NCBI RefSeq assembly: GCF_004331465.1
Contig: NZ_SJKB01000015.1
Span: 121,801 to 185,800 of the forward strand
Length of the DNA stretch: 64,000 bases
DNA from: Kribbella pittospori
GTDB taxonomy: Bacteria; Actinomycetota; Actinomycetes; Propionibacteriales; Kribbellaceae
Direction of reading: 5' to 3'
Part shown: in pieces, positions 24,504 to 31,876 of the stretch
How the letters are laid out: the number at the start of each line of letters is the position of its first letter
Numbering within the stretch: the first letter of the stretch is position 1
Position numbers and translations under genes: made by a program
Notes under the pieces: model-generated
What the model was told of the DNA's origin: nothing
Databases searched by the model: none
The model's input: the letters and a program-made list of their open reading frames with translations, nothing else

Positions 24504-25799
24504 ATGAAGTCACATCGGCCACATTGGCACCGCATCCGGCAGCTGGTGGTTGCCGGAGCCGCTCTCACGGCGCTCGGGGCCGTGGCCGCCTGCGGCGGAT
24601 CGAAGACCGACAGCGGCAGCGGGAGCCAGACCGCCGGCTCCCCCGACGCCGTCAACGCGGCACTGGAGAAGGGCGGCACCATCACCTACTGGAGCTGGAC
24701 GCCGTCGGCCGAGGCGCAGGTGAAGGCGTTCGAGGCGCAGTACCCGAACGTCAAGGTGAACTACGTCAACGCGGGTACCGGCAACGACCACTACACCAAG
24801 CTGCAGAACGCGATCAAGGCCGGTTCGGGCGCTCCGGACGTGGCCCAGATCGAGTACCAGGCGCTTCCGCAGTTCGCGCTGCCCGGCTCGCTCGTCGACC
24901 TGAACCAGTACGGCTTCAGCCAGTACGAGTCGGCGTACACCGCCTCGACCTGGGCCGCCGTGCACGCCGGCAGCGGTCTCTTCGGCCTGCCGCAGGACTC
25001 CGGGCCGATGGCGTTGTTCTACAACAAGGACGTCTTCGACAAGTACGGCCTGACCGTGCCGAAGACCTGGGACGAGTACGTCGCCGCGGCCAAGAAGCTG
25101 CACGCGGCCAACCCGAAGGCCTACATCACCAACGACTCCGGTGACGCCGGCTTCACCACGTCGATGATCTGGCAGGCCGGTGGTACGCCGTTCAAGACCG
25201 ACGGCAAGAACATCAGCATCAACCTGGCCGACGACGGCTCGAAGAAGTGGACCGGCACCTGGAACCAGCTCGTCGAAGGCGGCCTGGTCTCCGCGATCCC
25301 GGGCTGGACCGACGAGTGGTTCAAGGCCCTTGGCGACGGCACCATCGCGACCCTGCCGACCGGTGCCTGGATGCCGGGCGTGATGGAGGCGTCGGTCAAG
25401 GCCGGCGCGGGCAAGTGGCGGGTCGCCCCGATGCCGACCTACGACGGCCAGCCGGCCACCGCGGAGAACGGCGGCAGCACCGAGTCCGTCCTGAAGCAGA
25501 GTGCAAACCCGGCACTGGCGGCCGCCTTCGTGCGCTGGCTCAACCACGACGAAGGCGTGAAGCCGTTCCTCGCGAGCGGCGGCTTCCCGGCGACCACGGC
25601 GGACCTCAAGGACCCGGCGTTCGTCGGCAAGGCCAGCGCCTACTTCGGCGGTCAGAAGATCAACGAGGTGCTCACCGGCGCGGCCGGCACGGTGGTCAAG
25701 GGCTGGACCTACCTGCCGTACGAGCTGTACGCGAACAGCATCTACGGCGACACCGTGGCAAGTCGTACCAGGCCAAGTCCGACCTGGACGCCGGCCTGA
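24504..25799 (+). CDS. Sugar ABC transporter substrate-binding lipoprotein, frameshifted near its C-terminus
   Basis: A lipoprotein signal (basic start, LTALGAVAAC lipobox with cysteine at about residue 32) precedes an extracellular solute-binding domain (TITYWSWTPSAEAQVKAFE, YNKDVFDKYGLTVPKTWDEY). In the frame given, the last residues turn into a proline/serine tail and stop at 25799. In the next frame the expected tail (KSYQAKSDLDAGLKSWQDAL) continues to a stop at 25861, three bases before the beta-galactosidase start. A single missing G around 25757, in a short G run, explains this. It is either a recent mutation or a sequencing slip; restored length would be about 452 residues. The ligand is probably a galactoside, from the neighbours. 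Confidence 0.85.
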   Translation: MKSHRPHWHRIRQLVVAGAALTALGAVAACGGSKTDSGSGSQTAGSPDAVNAALEKGGTITYWSWTPSAEAQVKAFEAQYPNVKVNYVNAGTGNDHYTKLQNAIKAGSGAPDVAQIEYQALPQFALPGSLVDLNQYGFSQYESAYTASTWAAVHAGSGLFGLPQDSGPMALFYNKDVFDKYGLTVPKTWDEYVAAAKKLHAANPKAYITNDSGDAGFTTSMIWQAGGTPFKTDGKNISINLADDGSKKWTGTWNQLVEGGLVSAIPGWTDEWFKALGDGTIATLPTGAWMPGVMEASVKAGAGKWRVAPMPTYDGQPATAENGGSTESVLKQSANPALAAAFVRWLNHDEGVKPFLASGGFPATTADLKDPAFVGKASAYFGGQKINEVLTGAAGTVVKGWTYLPYELYANSIYGDTVASRTRPSPTWTPA

Positions 25800-25864
25800 A
25801 GTCCTGGCAGGACGCTCTGGTTGCCTACGGCAATCAGCAGGGCTTCCAGGTGAACGGCTGACCT

Positions 25865-27598
25865 GTGTCCCACTTCGCGATCGGTGAGTCCGACTTCCTT
25901 CTCGACGGCGCGCCCTTCCGGATCCTGTCCGGCGCACTGCACTACTTCCGGGTGCACCCGGACAGCTGGGCCGACCGGATCGAGAAGGCCCGCCTGATGG
26001 GGCTCAACACCATCGAGACGTACGTCCCCTGGAACGCGCACAGTCCCCGGCCCGGTGTCTTCGACACCACCGGGATACTCGACCTCGAGCGATTCCTGCG
26101 GGAGGTGGCCGCGGCCGGCCTGTACGCGATCGTCCGGCCGGGTCCGTACATCTGCGCGGAGTGGGACAACGGCGGCCTCCCCGCCTGGCTCTTCCGGGAG
26201 CCGGGCGTGGGGGTGCGCCGCAACGAACCGCGCTTCCTGGCCGCGATCGAGGAGTACCTGGACGCCGTACTGCGGATCGTCCGGCCGCTGCAGGTCGACG
26301 AGGGCGGACCGGTCCTGCTGGTCCAGGTGGAGAACGAGTACGGCGCGTTCGGCGACGACCAGACCTATCTGAAGGCGGTCGCCGAGATCATCCGGAACGC
26401 CGGGATCACGGTGCCGCTGGTGACCGTCGACCAGCCGGTCGACGCGATGCTGGCGGCCGGCGGACTGGACGGCGTACTGCGGACCGCGTCGTTCGGGTCG
26501 CGGGCAGGTGAGCGGCTGACGACGCTGCGGAAGCACCAGCCGAGCGGGCCGTTGATGTGCATGGAGTTCTGGGACGGGTGGTTCGACTACTGGGGCGGGC
26601 CACACCATACGACCAGCGCCGCCGACTCGGCGGCTGAACTCGACGCGCTGCTGGCGGCCGGTGCGTCGGTGAATATCTACATGTTCCATGGCGGCACGAA
26701 CTTCGGGCTGACCAGTGGGGCCAACGACAAGGGCGTCTACCGGCCGACGATCACGTCGTACGACTATGACGCGCCGCTGGACGAGGCGGGGAACCCGACC
26801 GCGAAGTTCCACGCCTTCCGCGAGGTGATCTCGCGGTACGCGCGCGTCCCCGACGTTGTCCCGGCGTCGGGGGTGCGGGCGCCGGAGACCTCGGCCGTGC
26901 TCGGCTCACCGGTCCGGTTGCTTGCGGATACCTGGGGTGACTGGTCTCCGTACGACGTACTGCCGACGCTGGACGAGCTCGACGCGCGGTTGGCGTTGTT
27001 CCGCACCGAGGTCGCCGCGGAGGAGCCGGTGCTGCTGAGTGTCGGGGAGGTGCGGGATCGGGCGTATGTGTTCCTGGATGGTGCTCCGGTCGGTGTCCTC
27101 GACCGGGAGCGGCACGATCGTGCGCTGATGCTGCCGCGTGGTGGGCGGCTCGAGATCGTGGTCGAGGATCAGGGGCGGGTGAACTACGGCCGGCGGATCG
27201 GCGAGCCCAAAGGGCTGATCGGTCCGGTCCGGGTGGGGTCGGCGGAGCTGACCGGGTGGTCGGTGTGTGCGATCGATGTGGAGGCTGTGCCGCTGTTGTG
27301 GGACTCCGTGCGGCCGGATGTCAACGGTGTCGGGCCGACGGCTTGGCGGGCGTCGTTCGAGGTCGAGGAGCCGGTGGACCACTTCCTCTCGACCGTTGCT
27401 TGGGGCAAGGGGATTGCCTGGGTGAACGGGTTCAACCTCGGGCGGTACTGGCGGCGGGGTCCGCAAGAGACGTTGTACGTGCCCGGTCCGGTACTTCGTC
27501 CTGGCCGCAACGAACTCGTCGTTCTCGAGTTGGACGTGATGGCTGAGCCGGTGGCGCACTTCGTAGCCGGGCCCTCGCTCGGGCCGCTCGAACTGTAG
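25865..27598 (+). CDS. Beta-galactosidase, glycoside hydrolase family 35
   Basis: A 577-residue GH35 enzyme starting at a GTG at 25865. The barrel carries GALHYFRV near residue 23, the acid/base glutamate in VENEYG (E at about 158) and the nucleophile in MEFWDGW (E at about 234), then GGTNFGLTSGAN. C-terminal beta domains follow, ending with a WVNGFNLGRYW carbohydrate-binding-like motif near residue 520. There is no signal peptide, so it acts in the cytoplasm on galactosides imported by the ABC system encoded upstream. It is last in the LacI-controlled operon and followed by a strong terminator. Confidence 0.94.
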   Translation: MSHFAIGESDFLLDGAPFRILSGALHYFRVHPDSWADRIEKARLMGLNTIETYVPWNAHSPRPGVFDTTGILDLERFLREVAAAGLYAIVRPGPYICAEWDNGGLPAWLFREPGVGVRRNEPRFLAAIEEYLDAVLRIVRPLQVDEGGPVLLVQVENEYGAFGDDQTYLKAVAEIIRNAGITVPLVTVDQPVDAMLAAGGLDGVLRTASFGSRAGERLTTLRKHQPSGPLMCMEFWDGWFDYWGGPHHTTSAADSAAELDALLAAGASVNIYMFHGGTNFGLTSGANDKGVYRPTITSYDYDAPLDEAGNPTAKFHAFREVISRYARVPDVVPASGVRAPETSAVLGSPVRLLADTWGDWSPYDVLPTLDELDARLALFRTEVAAEEPVLLSVGEVRDRAYVFLDGAPVGVLDRERHDRALMLPRGGRLEIVVEDQGRVNYGRRIGEPKGLIGPVRVGSAELTGWSVCAIDVEAVPLLWDSVRPDVNGVGPTAWRASFEVEEPVDHFLSTVAWGKGIAWVNGFNLGRYWRRGPQETLYVPGPVLRPGRNELVVLELDVMAEPVAHFVAGPSLGPLEL

Positions 27599-27604
27599 GT
27601 GGAA

Positions 27605-27641
27605 CAGGTGGGTCCGGCGTCGCTGTAGCCGGACCCACCTG
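27605..27641. terminator. Hairpin terminator between convergent genes
   Basis: A perfect 14-bp stem (CAGGTGGGTCCGGC at 27605-27618, complement at 27628-27641) with a nine-base loop lies between the beta-galactosidase gene and the convergent ketopantoate-reductase-like gene. Confidence 0.85.
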
Positions 27642-27643
27642 GC

Positions 27644-28669
27644 TCAGGAATGCACCGCCGGCGCGGGGGCTGAGGTCGGGGCGTGGGCCAGCGACGGGCC
27701 GGTGCCGATCTTGCTGGCGAGCAGGTCGGCGACGGCGTGGACCGCGCGCAGGGTCGGCGCCTTGGTATCGGTGAGGTCGGCCAACTCGACGACCGCGGCG
27801 AGGATCACGTCGAGCTCGAGCGGTTTGTCCTTCTCCAGGTCCTGGAGCATCGAGGTCTTGTGCTCCCCGACCCGCTCGGCGCCGTTGATCCGCTTGTCCA
27901 CCGAGATGTCCGGGTGACAGCCGACCGCGGCCGCGATTTCCAGCGTCTCCTCCATCATCAGCCGGATCATCGCCCGCGTCCCCTGGTGCTGGGCGATCTC
28001 CACCATCGTCGCCCGGGCCAGCGCGCTGATCGGGTTGAACGCCGCGTTGCCGAGCAGCTTGATCCAGATGTCCTTGCGGATGTCCGCCTCGACCGGGCAC
28101 TTCAGCCCACCCGCGATCATCGCCTCGCTGAACGCCGTACACCGGTCCGAGACACCGCCGCCGGGTTCGCCGATCGAGAAGCGCGTGCCTTCCAGATGGC
28201 GTACGACGCCCGGCCCTTCGAGCTCGGTCGAGCAGTAGACGACACAGCCGACCGCGCGGTCGAGCGCCAGCACCTCCGTCACCGAGCCGTCAGGGTCGAC
28301 GGACTCGATCCGGCGGCCCTCGTACGGTCCCTTCAGGCCGTGGAAATACCACCACGGGATGCCGTTCTGGGCCGCGATGACGACGGTCTTGTCATGCAGC
28401 AACGGCTCGACCAACGGGCCGGCGCTGGCATACGAGTTCGCCTTCAGCCCGAGGAAGATGTAGTCGACCGGACCGACCTCGGCCGGGTCGTCGGTGGCCG
28501 GCGTTCGTGCCTCGAAGTCGCCGCGCGGACTGAGCACCTTCACACCGCCGGAGCGGATCGCGTCCAGATGGGCGCCGCGGGCAACCAGGTGGACCTCCGT
28601 CCCACCGCGATGCAAAGCCGCGCCGACGTACGCGCCGATCGCACCGGCGCCGAGAACCGCAACTTTCAT
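27644..28669 (-). CDS. Ketopantoate reductase (PanE/ApbA) family oxidoreductase
   Basis: A 341-residue NAD(P)H-dependent reductase with the Rossmann motif VLGAGAIGAYVGAALHRGG at the N-terminus, the conserved KANSY (lysine near residue 80) and QNGIPWW near 103, and the C-terminal helical domain with IWIKLLGNAAFNPISAL around residue 215. True pantothenate-pathway PanE and related reductases share these motifs. Its place behind a hydroxypyruvate isomerase remnant, under an operator of the oxalate/glyoxylate type, suggests action on a related 2-oxo acid rather than pantothenate synthesis. GGAGG lies six bases before the ATG. Confidence 0.85.
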   Translation of the reverse strand: MKVAVLGAGAIGAYVGAALHRGGTEVHLVARGAHLDAIRSGGVKVLSPRGDFEARTPATDDPAEVGPVDYIFLGLKANSYASAGPLVEPLLHDKTVVIAAQNGIPWWYFHGLKGPYEGRRIESVDPDGSVTEVLALDRAVGCVVYCSTELEGPGVVRHLEGTRFSIGEPGGGVSDRCTAFSEAMIAGGLKCPVEADIRKDIWIKLLGNAAFNPISALARATMVEIAQHQGTRAMIRLMMEETLEIAAAVGCHPDISVDKRINGAERVGEHKTSMLQDLEKDKPLELDVILAAVVELADLTDTKAPTLRAVHAVADLLASKIGTGPSLAHAPTSAPAPAVHS

Positions 28670-28679
28670 GGCTACCTCC

Positions 28680-28901
28680 TCAGTCCCTCGGGCCGAAGTT
28701 CAGTCCGACCAGCTGTACTCCGGCGTCGCGGATGGCGCGCTCGAACGCGTCCACCTCGGCGTCACCCGGTAGATGAGTGTCGAACGGCCACCAGAACTCC
28801 ACCGCAGCGAATCCGGCGGCGCGCGCCGCGGCGGGCCGCTCCAGCAGCGGGAGCTCGGTGAACAGGATCGAGCAGTTGACGGCGAACCGTGCGGTGTCCA
28901 T
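28680..28901 (-). pseudogene. hyi: Hydroxypyruvate isomerase, N-terminal remnant
   Basis: Only 73 codons remain of a gene normally about 260-280 codons long. The N-terminus matches Hyi-type TIM-barrel isomerases (FAVNCSILFTELPLLERPAA, then GFAAVEFWWPF). The match ends at GLNFGPRD, where a stop codon runs straight into the ribosome binding site of the next gene, so the rest of the barrel has been deleted. Hyi interconverts hydroxypyruvate and tartronate semialdehyde in the same pathway as the broken reductase at 20897-21525. Its promoter is intact and now drives the downstream reductase gene. Confidence 0.75.
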
Positions 28902-28928
28902 GCGTGTCCCACCTTCCGGAGGGGCTTG

Positions 28929-28968
28929 GTATACCGGATACAGTAGGCGGGCGCCTGTATCCGGTCAA
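28929..28968 (-). promoter_or_regulatory. Promoter with paired operators upstream of the hyi remnant
   Basis: On the minus strand TTGACC (28963-28968), 17 bases, and TACTGT (28940-28945) make a near-consensus promoter. A perfect inverted repeat, CCGGATACAG (28934-28943) and CTGTATCCGG (28955-28964), covers spacer and -10. The stretch GGTATACCGGATACAG (28928-28943) resembles the sucCD operator. Confidence 0.7.
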
Positions 28969-29071
28969 GACATGACGCAGATCACATCCTGGGTAAGCGC
29001 TCGCCCGATGAATCCGGGCCGTCCCGGCGGTACGTACCCGTGTCAGTTCCTCAAGACCAAGGGAGTACGTC

Positions 29072-29638
29072 ATGGGACGCGTCATCGTGATCGAGTTCGT
29101 CAGCCTGGACGGTGTGGTGTCGGATCCGGACGGATCGGCCGGTACGCCGGGCGGCGGCTGGGCGTTCCGGCACGGGCCGGAGACCGTCGCCGGGGACAAG
29201 TTCCGCTTGGGCCGGGTGATGGACGAGGGCGTGATGCTGCTCGGCCGGACCAGCTGGCAACTGTTCAGCCGGCTCTGGCCGAACCGCACCGACGAGTTCT
29301 CCACCCGGATGAACAAGATGGCCAAGGTCGTCGCGTCGCACACGCTGACCGACGTGTCCGCCTGGTCCAACTCGAGCGTGCTCGACGGCTCGCTGACCGA
29401 CTACGTGCGCACCGAGACCCGCGACATCGTCGTCACCGGCAGCCTGAGCGTCGTCCACGCACTCCAGGCCGCCGACCTCGTCGACGAGTACCGGCTGCTC
29501 ACCTTCCCGTCGATCATCGGCACCGGCACCAAGTTGTTTCCGGACCTGGAGTCACCGGTGCACCTGCGGCTGGACTCGGTCGACCAGGCCGGCGCGGCCA
29601 CGCTGGCGACGTACCAGCGGTCAGAGAGTGGGAGCTAG
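29072..29638 (+). CDS. Dihydrofolate reductase/RibD C-terminal domain family protein
   Basis: A 188-residue protein of the RibD_C/DHFR-like fold: VIVIEFVSLDGVVSDPDG at the N-terminus, GVMLLGRTSWQLFSRLWP near residue 50, IVVTGSLSVVHALQAADLVDEY near 118 and a C-terminal LTFPSIIGTGTKLFPD. The family binds NAD(P)H; most members of this stand-alone group have no known substrate. Start ATG has AAGGGAG upstream. The 3' end overlaps the convergent sigma-factor gene by 18 bases. Confidence 0.88.
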   Translation: MGRVIVIEFVSLDGVVSDPDGSAGTPGGGWAFRHGPETVAGDKFRLGRVMDEGVMLLGRTSWQLFSRLWPNRTDEFSTRMNKMAKVVASHTLTDVSAWSNSSVLDGSLTDYVRTETRDIVVTGSLSVVHALQAADLVDEYRLLTFPSIIGTGTKLFPDLESPVHLRLDSVDQAGAATLATYQRSESGS

Positions 29639-30559
29639 CCCGAACGCCGCGAAGACGGCCTCGTCCTGGAAGACCCGGTTGTGGCTGATGCCGGCCGCGG
29701 TGACGGTGAAGACATGCAGGGTGTGCAGCCTGTGAACCTCGCCCTCACCGCGGTAGACCGCGATCCCGGCCTGGCCGTTGGCCGCGATCGGGAACACCCG
29801 CCAGTCGGTGCCACGCAGCGCGAAGACCCGCGCCACGAACCGCAGGTGGTCCTCGCGTCCGGCGTACCAGTTGTAGAACGGCGGCATCTCCAGTACGACG
29901 TCCGCCGTGAGCAGCTCGGCGAACGCGGCGACGTCCGCCTTCTCGAACGCGGCGATGTACTTCTCGACGAGCTGCCGGGAGCGCGGGTCATCGGGCTCGA
30001 GTACGTCGTCCTCGGCCAGTCCGGTGTCCGCCAGCTTCCCGCGGGCGCGCTGGAGCGCGCTGTTGACCGAGGCCGGCGTCACCTCGAGGGCGGTCGCGAC
30101 CTCAGCCGCCGACCAGTCCAGTACGTCGCGCAGGATCAGTACGGCGCGTTGCTTCGCGGGCAGGAACTGCAGTGCGGCGATCAGGGCGAGCCGCAGGCTG
30201 CCGCGCTCCCCCGCCACGGCGGCGGGGTCGTCCGGGAACGGCTGCAGCCACGGCACCTCCTCACCACGGACAAGTGCCCCCTCCGGATCCTCACCGCGGG
30301 CGACCAGTCCTGACGGCAGCGGGCGGCGTCCGCGGTTCTTCAGCTCGGTCAGGCAGGTGTTCGTGGCGATCCGGTAGAGCCAGGTGCGCAGCGACGCCCT
30401 GGTCCCGTCGTACTGGTCGAAGGCACGCCAGGCACGCACCATGGTTTCCTGCAGCAGGTCCTCGGCGTCGTGGATCGAGCCGGACATGCGGTAGCAGTGG
30501 TGCAGCAGTTCCCGCCGGTACGGCGCTGTGCTCGTCTCGAAGCTCCCGTCAAAGGTCAC
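29621..30559 (-). CDS. ECF sigma factor, SigG-like with SnoaL-type C-terminal domain
   Basis: A 312-residue ECF sigma factor. Region 2 (ELLHHCYRMSGSIHDAEDLLQETMVRAW) and region 4 (LPAKQRAVLILRDVLDWSAAEVATAL) are followed by an SnoaL-like domain of about 120 residues (YIAAFEKADVAAFAELLTADVVLEMPP), as in the SigG/SigJ-like group. These extended factors usually lack a classical anti-sigma partner and the C-terminal domain modulates activity. The start is a GTG at 30559, divergent from the kinase-like gene. No anti-sigma gene lies next to it. Confidence 0.9.
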   Translation of the reverse strand: MTFDGSFETSTAPYRRELLHHCYRMSGSIHDAEDLLQETMVRAWRAFDQYDGTRASLRTWLYRIATNTCLTELKNRGRRPLPSGLVARGEDPEGALVRGEEVPWLQPFPDDPAAVAGERGSLRLALIAALQFLPAKQRAVLILRDVLDWSAAEVATALEVTPASVNSALQRARGKLADTGLAEDDVLEPDDPRSRQLVEKYIAAFEKADVAAFAELLTADVVLEMPPFYNWYAGREDHLRFVARVFALRGTDWRVFPIAANGQAGIAVYRGEGEVHRLHTLHVFTVTAAGISHNRVFQDEAVFAAFGLAPTL

Positions 30560-30587
30560 TGCACCATTGTGTTGGCAGGATGGGGCG

Positions 30588-31370
30588 ATGACCTGGCCGC
30601 GGACGGTGTGGATCGGCGGGGCACCGGGAGCGGGGAAGTCGACGATCGCGCGGGATCTTGCGCGGTGCTCGGACCTTCCGCTGCATCCGGTGGACCTGTG
30701 GACGTACGACCATGTCGGGCGGATGCCACCGATGCGGTCGCTGGCTGAGGATCTGGCCGACGGGCCGGAGTACGCCGCCGACGCGTTCGTGCGGATCGCG
30801 CGGACGCGGCTGGAGCTCGTTGCCGAGGACGTGCGGGCGCGCCGGCTGGGCGACGTACCGGCTCTGGTGGAGGGGCCGCAGTTGTACCCGTCGATGACCG
30901 ATCAGTCGGTCATGGCAGCGGTGTGGTTGGTGCCGGACGCGGAACAGACGCGGCGGGCGCGGGAGGAGCGGCTGGCCCGGGCTCACGATCCGGAGGGGCG
31001 CGCCCGGTTGGAGGGTCTGCTGGCGCGGGACGCCGTACTGGCTGACCGGGTACGGCGTGAGGCGGCGGAGTACGGGCGGACGCTCATCGAAGTACCGGCC
31101 ACACCGGATTGGGCCGCGATCGCTCGCGGGGTGGAGTCTGCACTGGGCGAGCTGCCGCGGCTACCTGCAGGTCCGGCGTTGAGCGCCCAGCGGCAGTTCG
31201 AGAACGCGGCCGCGTGTCGTCAGGGACGACTGTGGCAGGCGGACATCGGACTGGCCGAGCTGCCGCCGTACCCGTTCGCGTGCGAGTGCGGCAGCTCCGG
31301 GTGCGCCGAGACCTGGTCCGGGACACCCGACGCGTACGACGCTGTCGACGGGCTACTCGTCACGCACTAG
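30588..31370 (+). CDS. P-loop kinase-like protein with C-terminal cysteine motif
   Basis: A 260-residue cytoplasmic protein with a Walker A motif at the N-terminus (IGGAPGAGKSTIARDLA, residues about 9-25), resembling small-molecule kinases that phosphorylate antibiotics, nucleosides or sulphate adducts. The C-terminal 40 residues hold FACECGSSGCAETW, a C-x-C-x4-C arrangement that may bind zinc; this is not usual for the simple kinases. Substrate unknown. The gene ends inside a 19-base tandem repeat shared with the end of the convergent marR gene. Confidence 0.75.
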   Translation: MTWPRTVWIGGAPGAGKSTIARDLARCSDLPLHPVDLWTYDHVGRMPPMRSLAEDLADGPEYAADAFVRIARTRLELVAEDVRARRLGDVPALVEGPQLYPSMTDQSVMAAVWLVPDAEQTRRAREERLARAHDPEGRARLEGLLARDAVLADRVRREAAEYGRTLIEVPATPDWAAIARGVESALGELPRLPAGPALSAQRQFENAAACRQGRLWQADIGLAELPPYPFACECGSSGCAETWSGTPDAYDAVDGLLVTH

Positions 31371-31401
31371 GAGTGTGTCGCGTCGTCACGCACTAGGAGT
31401 G
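31357..31401. repeat. Tandem 19-bp direct repeat across two convergent stop codons
   Basis: TCGTCACGCACTAGGAGTG occurs at 31357-31375 and again at 31383-31401, a 26-base period. The first copy holds the stop of the kinase-like gene and the second the stop of the marR-type gene, consistent with a small local duplication. Confidence 0.85.
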
Positions 31402-31830
31402 GGTTGCGCGGAGGGCCAGGGCGAGCTCCTCCAGCGCCGGCAGCGCGTCGATGATCTGCCGGGCCGACTTGTCCGGGAGCTCGTCGAGGCAGGCACCGAT
31501 CGCCTCGGTGCGCAGCAGTTTGACCCGCTCGTGCACCTCGCGCCCGGCCTCGGTCGCCTCGACCTGGATCACCCGCAGGTCCTCCGGGTTCGGGTCGCGC
31601 TGGATCAGGTCGAGCTCCGTCAGCCGGCCGACGACCCGCGACAGCATCGTCGGATTGACGCCCTCGAGCTGCGCCAGCTCGGTCAGGCCGAGCGGACCGC
31701 GGAACGCGATCAGGCCCAGCACGGACGCCTGGGTCGGCGTCAGCCCTTCGCCGGTGGCCGTGGCGTTGAGCTCCCGCGCGAGCCTGGAGATCACGCCGCG
31801 GAGCCGGCTCAACGTCTCGGTATCCGTCAT
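31393..31830 (-). CDS. MarR-family transcriptional regulator
   Basis: A 145-residue winged-helix regulator: TPTQASVLGLIAFRGPLGLTELAQLEGVNPTMLSRVVGRL around residues 32-70 is the recognition region, followed by a wing with IQRDPNPEDLRVIQVEAT. Divergent from a DHA2 multidrug exporter with 46 bases between, containing a 16-of-18 palindrome that is the likely binding site. Typically represses the pump and itself until a toxic phenolic or drug binds. Confidence 0.93.
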   Translation of the reverse strand: MTDTETLSRLRGVISRLARELNATATGEGLTPTQASVLGLIAFRGPLGLTELAQLEGVNPTMLSRVVGRLTELDLIQRDPNPEDLRVIQVEATEAGREVHERVKLLRTEAIGACLDELPDKSARQIIDALPALEELALALRATHS

Positions 31831-31842
31831 GTCACCCCTTTA

Positions 31843-31860
31843 TTGCCTGCCGGCAAGCAA
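31843..31860. promoter_or_regulatory. MarR-type operator
   Basis: TTGCCTGCCGGCAAGCAA is palindromic at 16 of 18 positions and lies between the marR-type gene and the efflux pump gene, the usual site for such a regulator. Confidence 0.75.
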
Positions 31861-31876
31861 TGTAATCTGTTCATCG

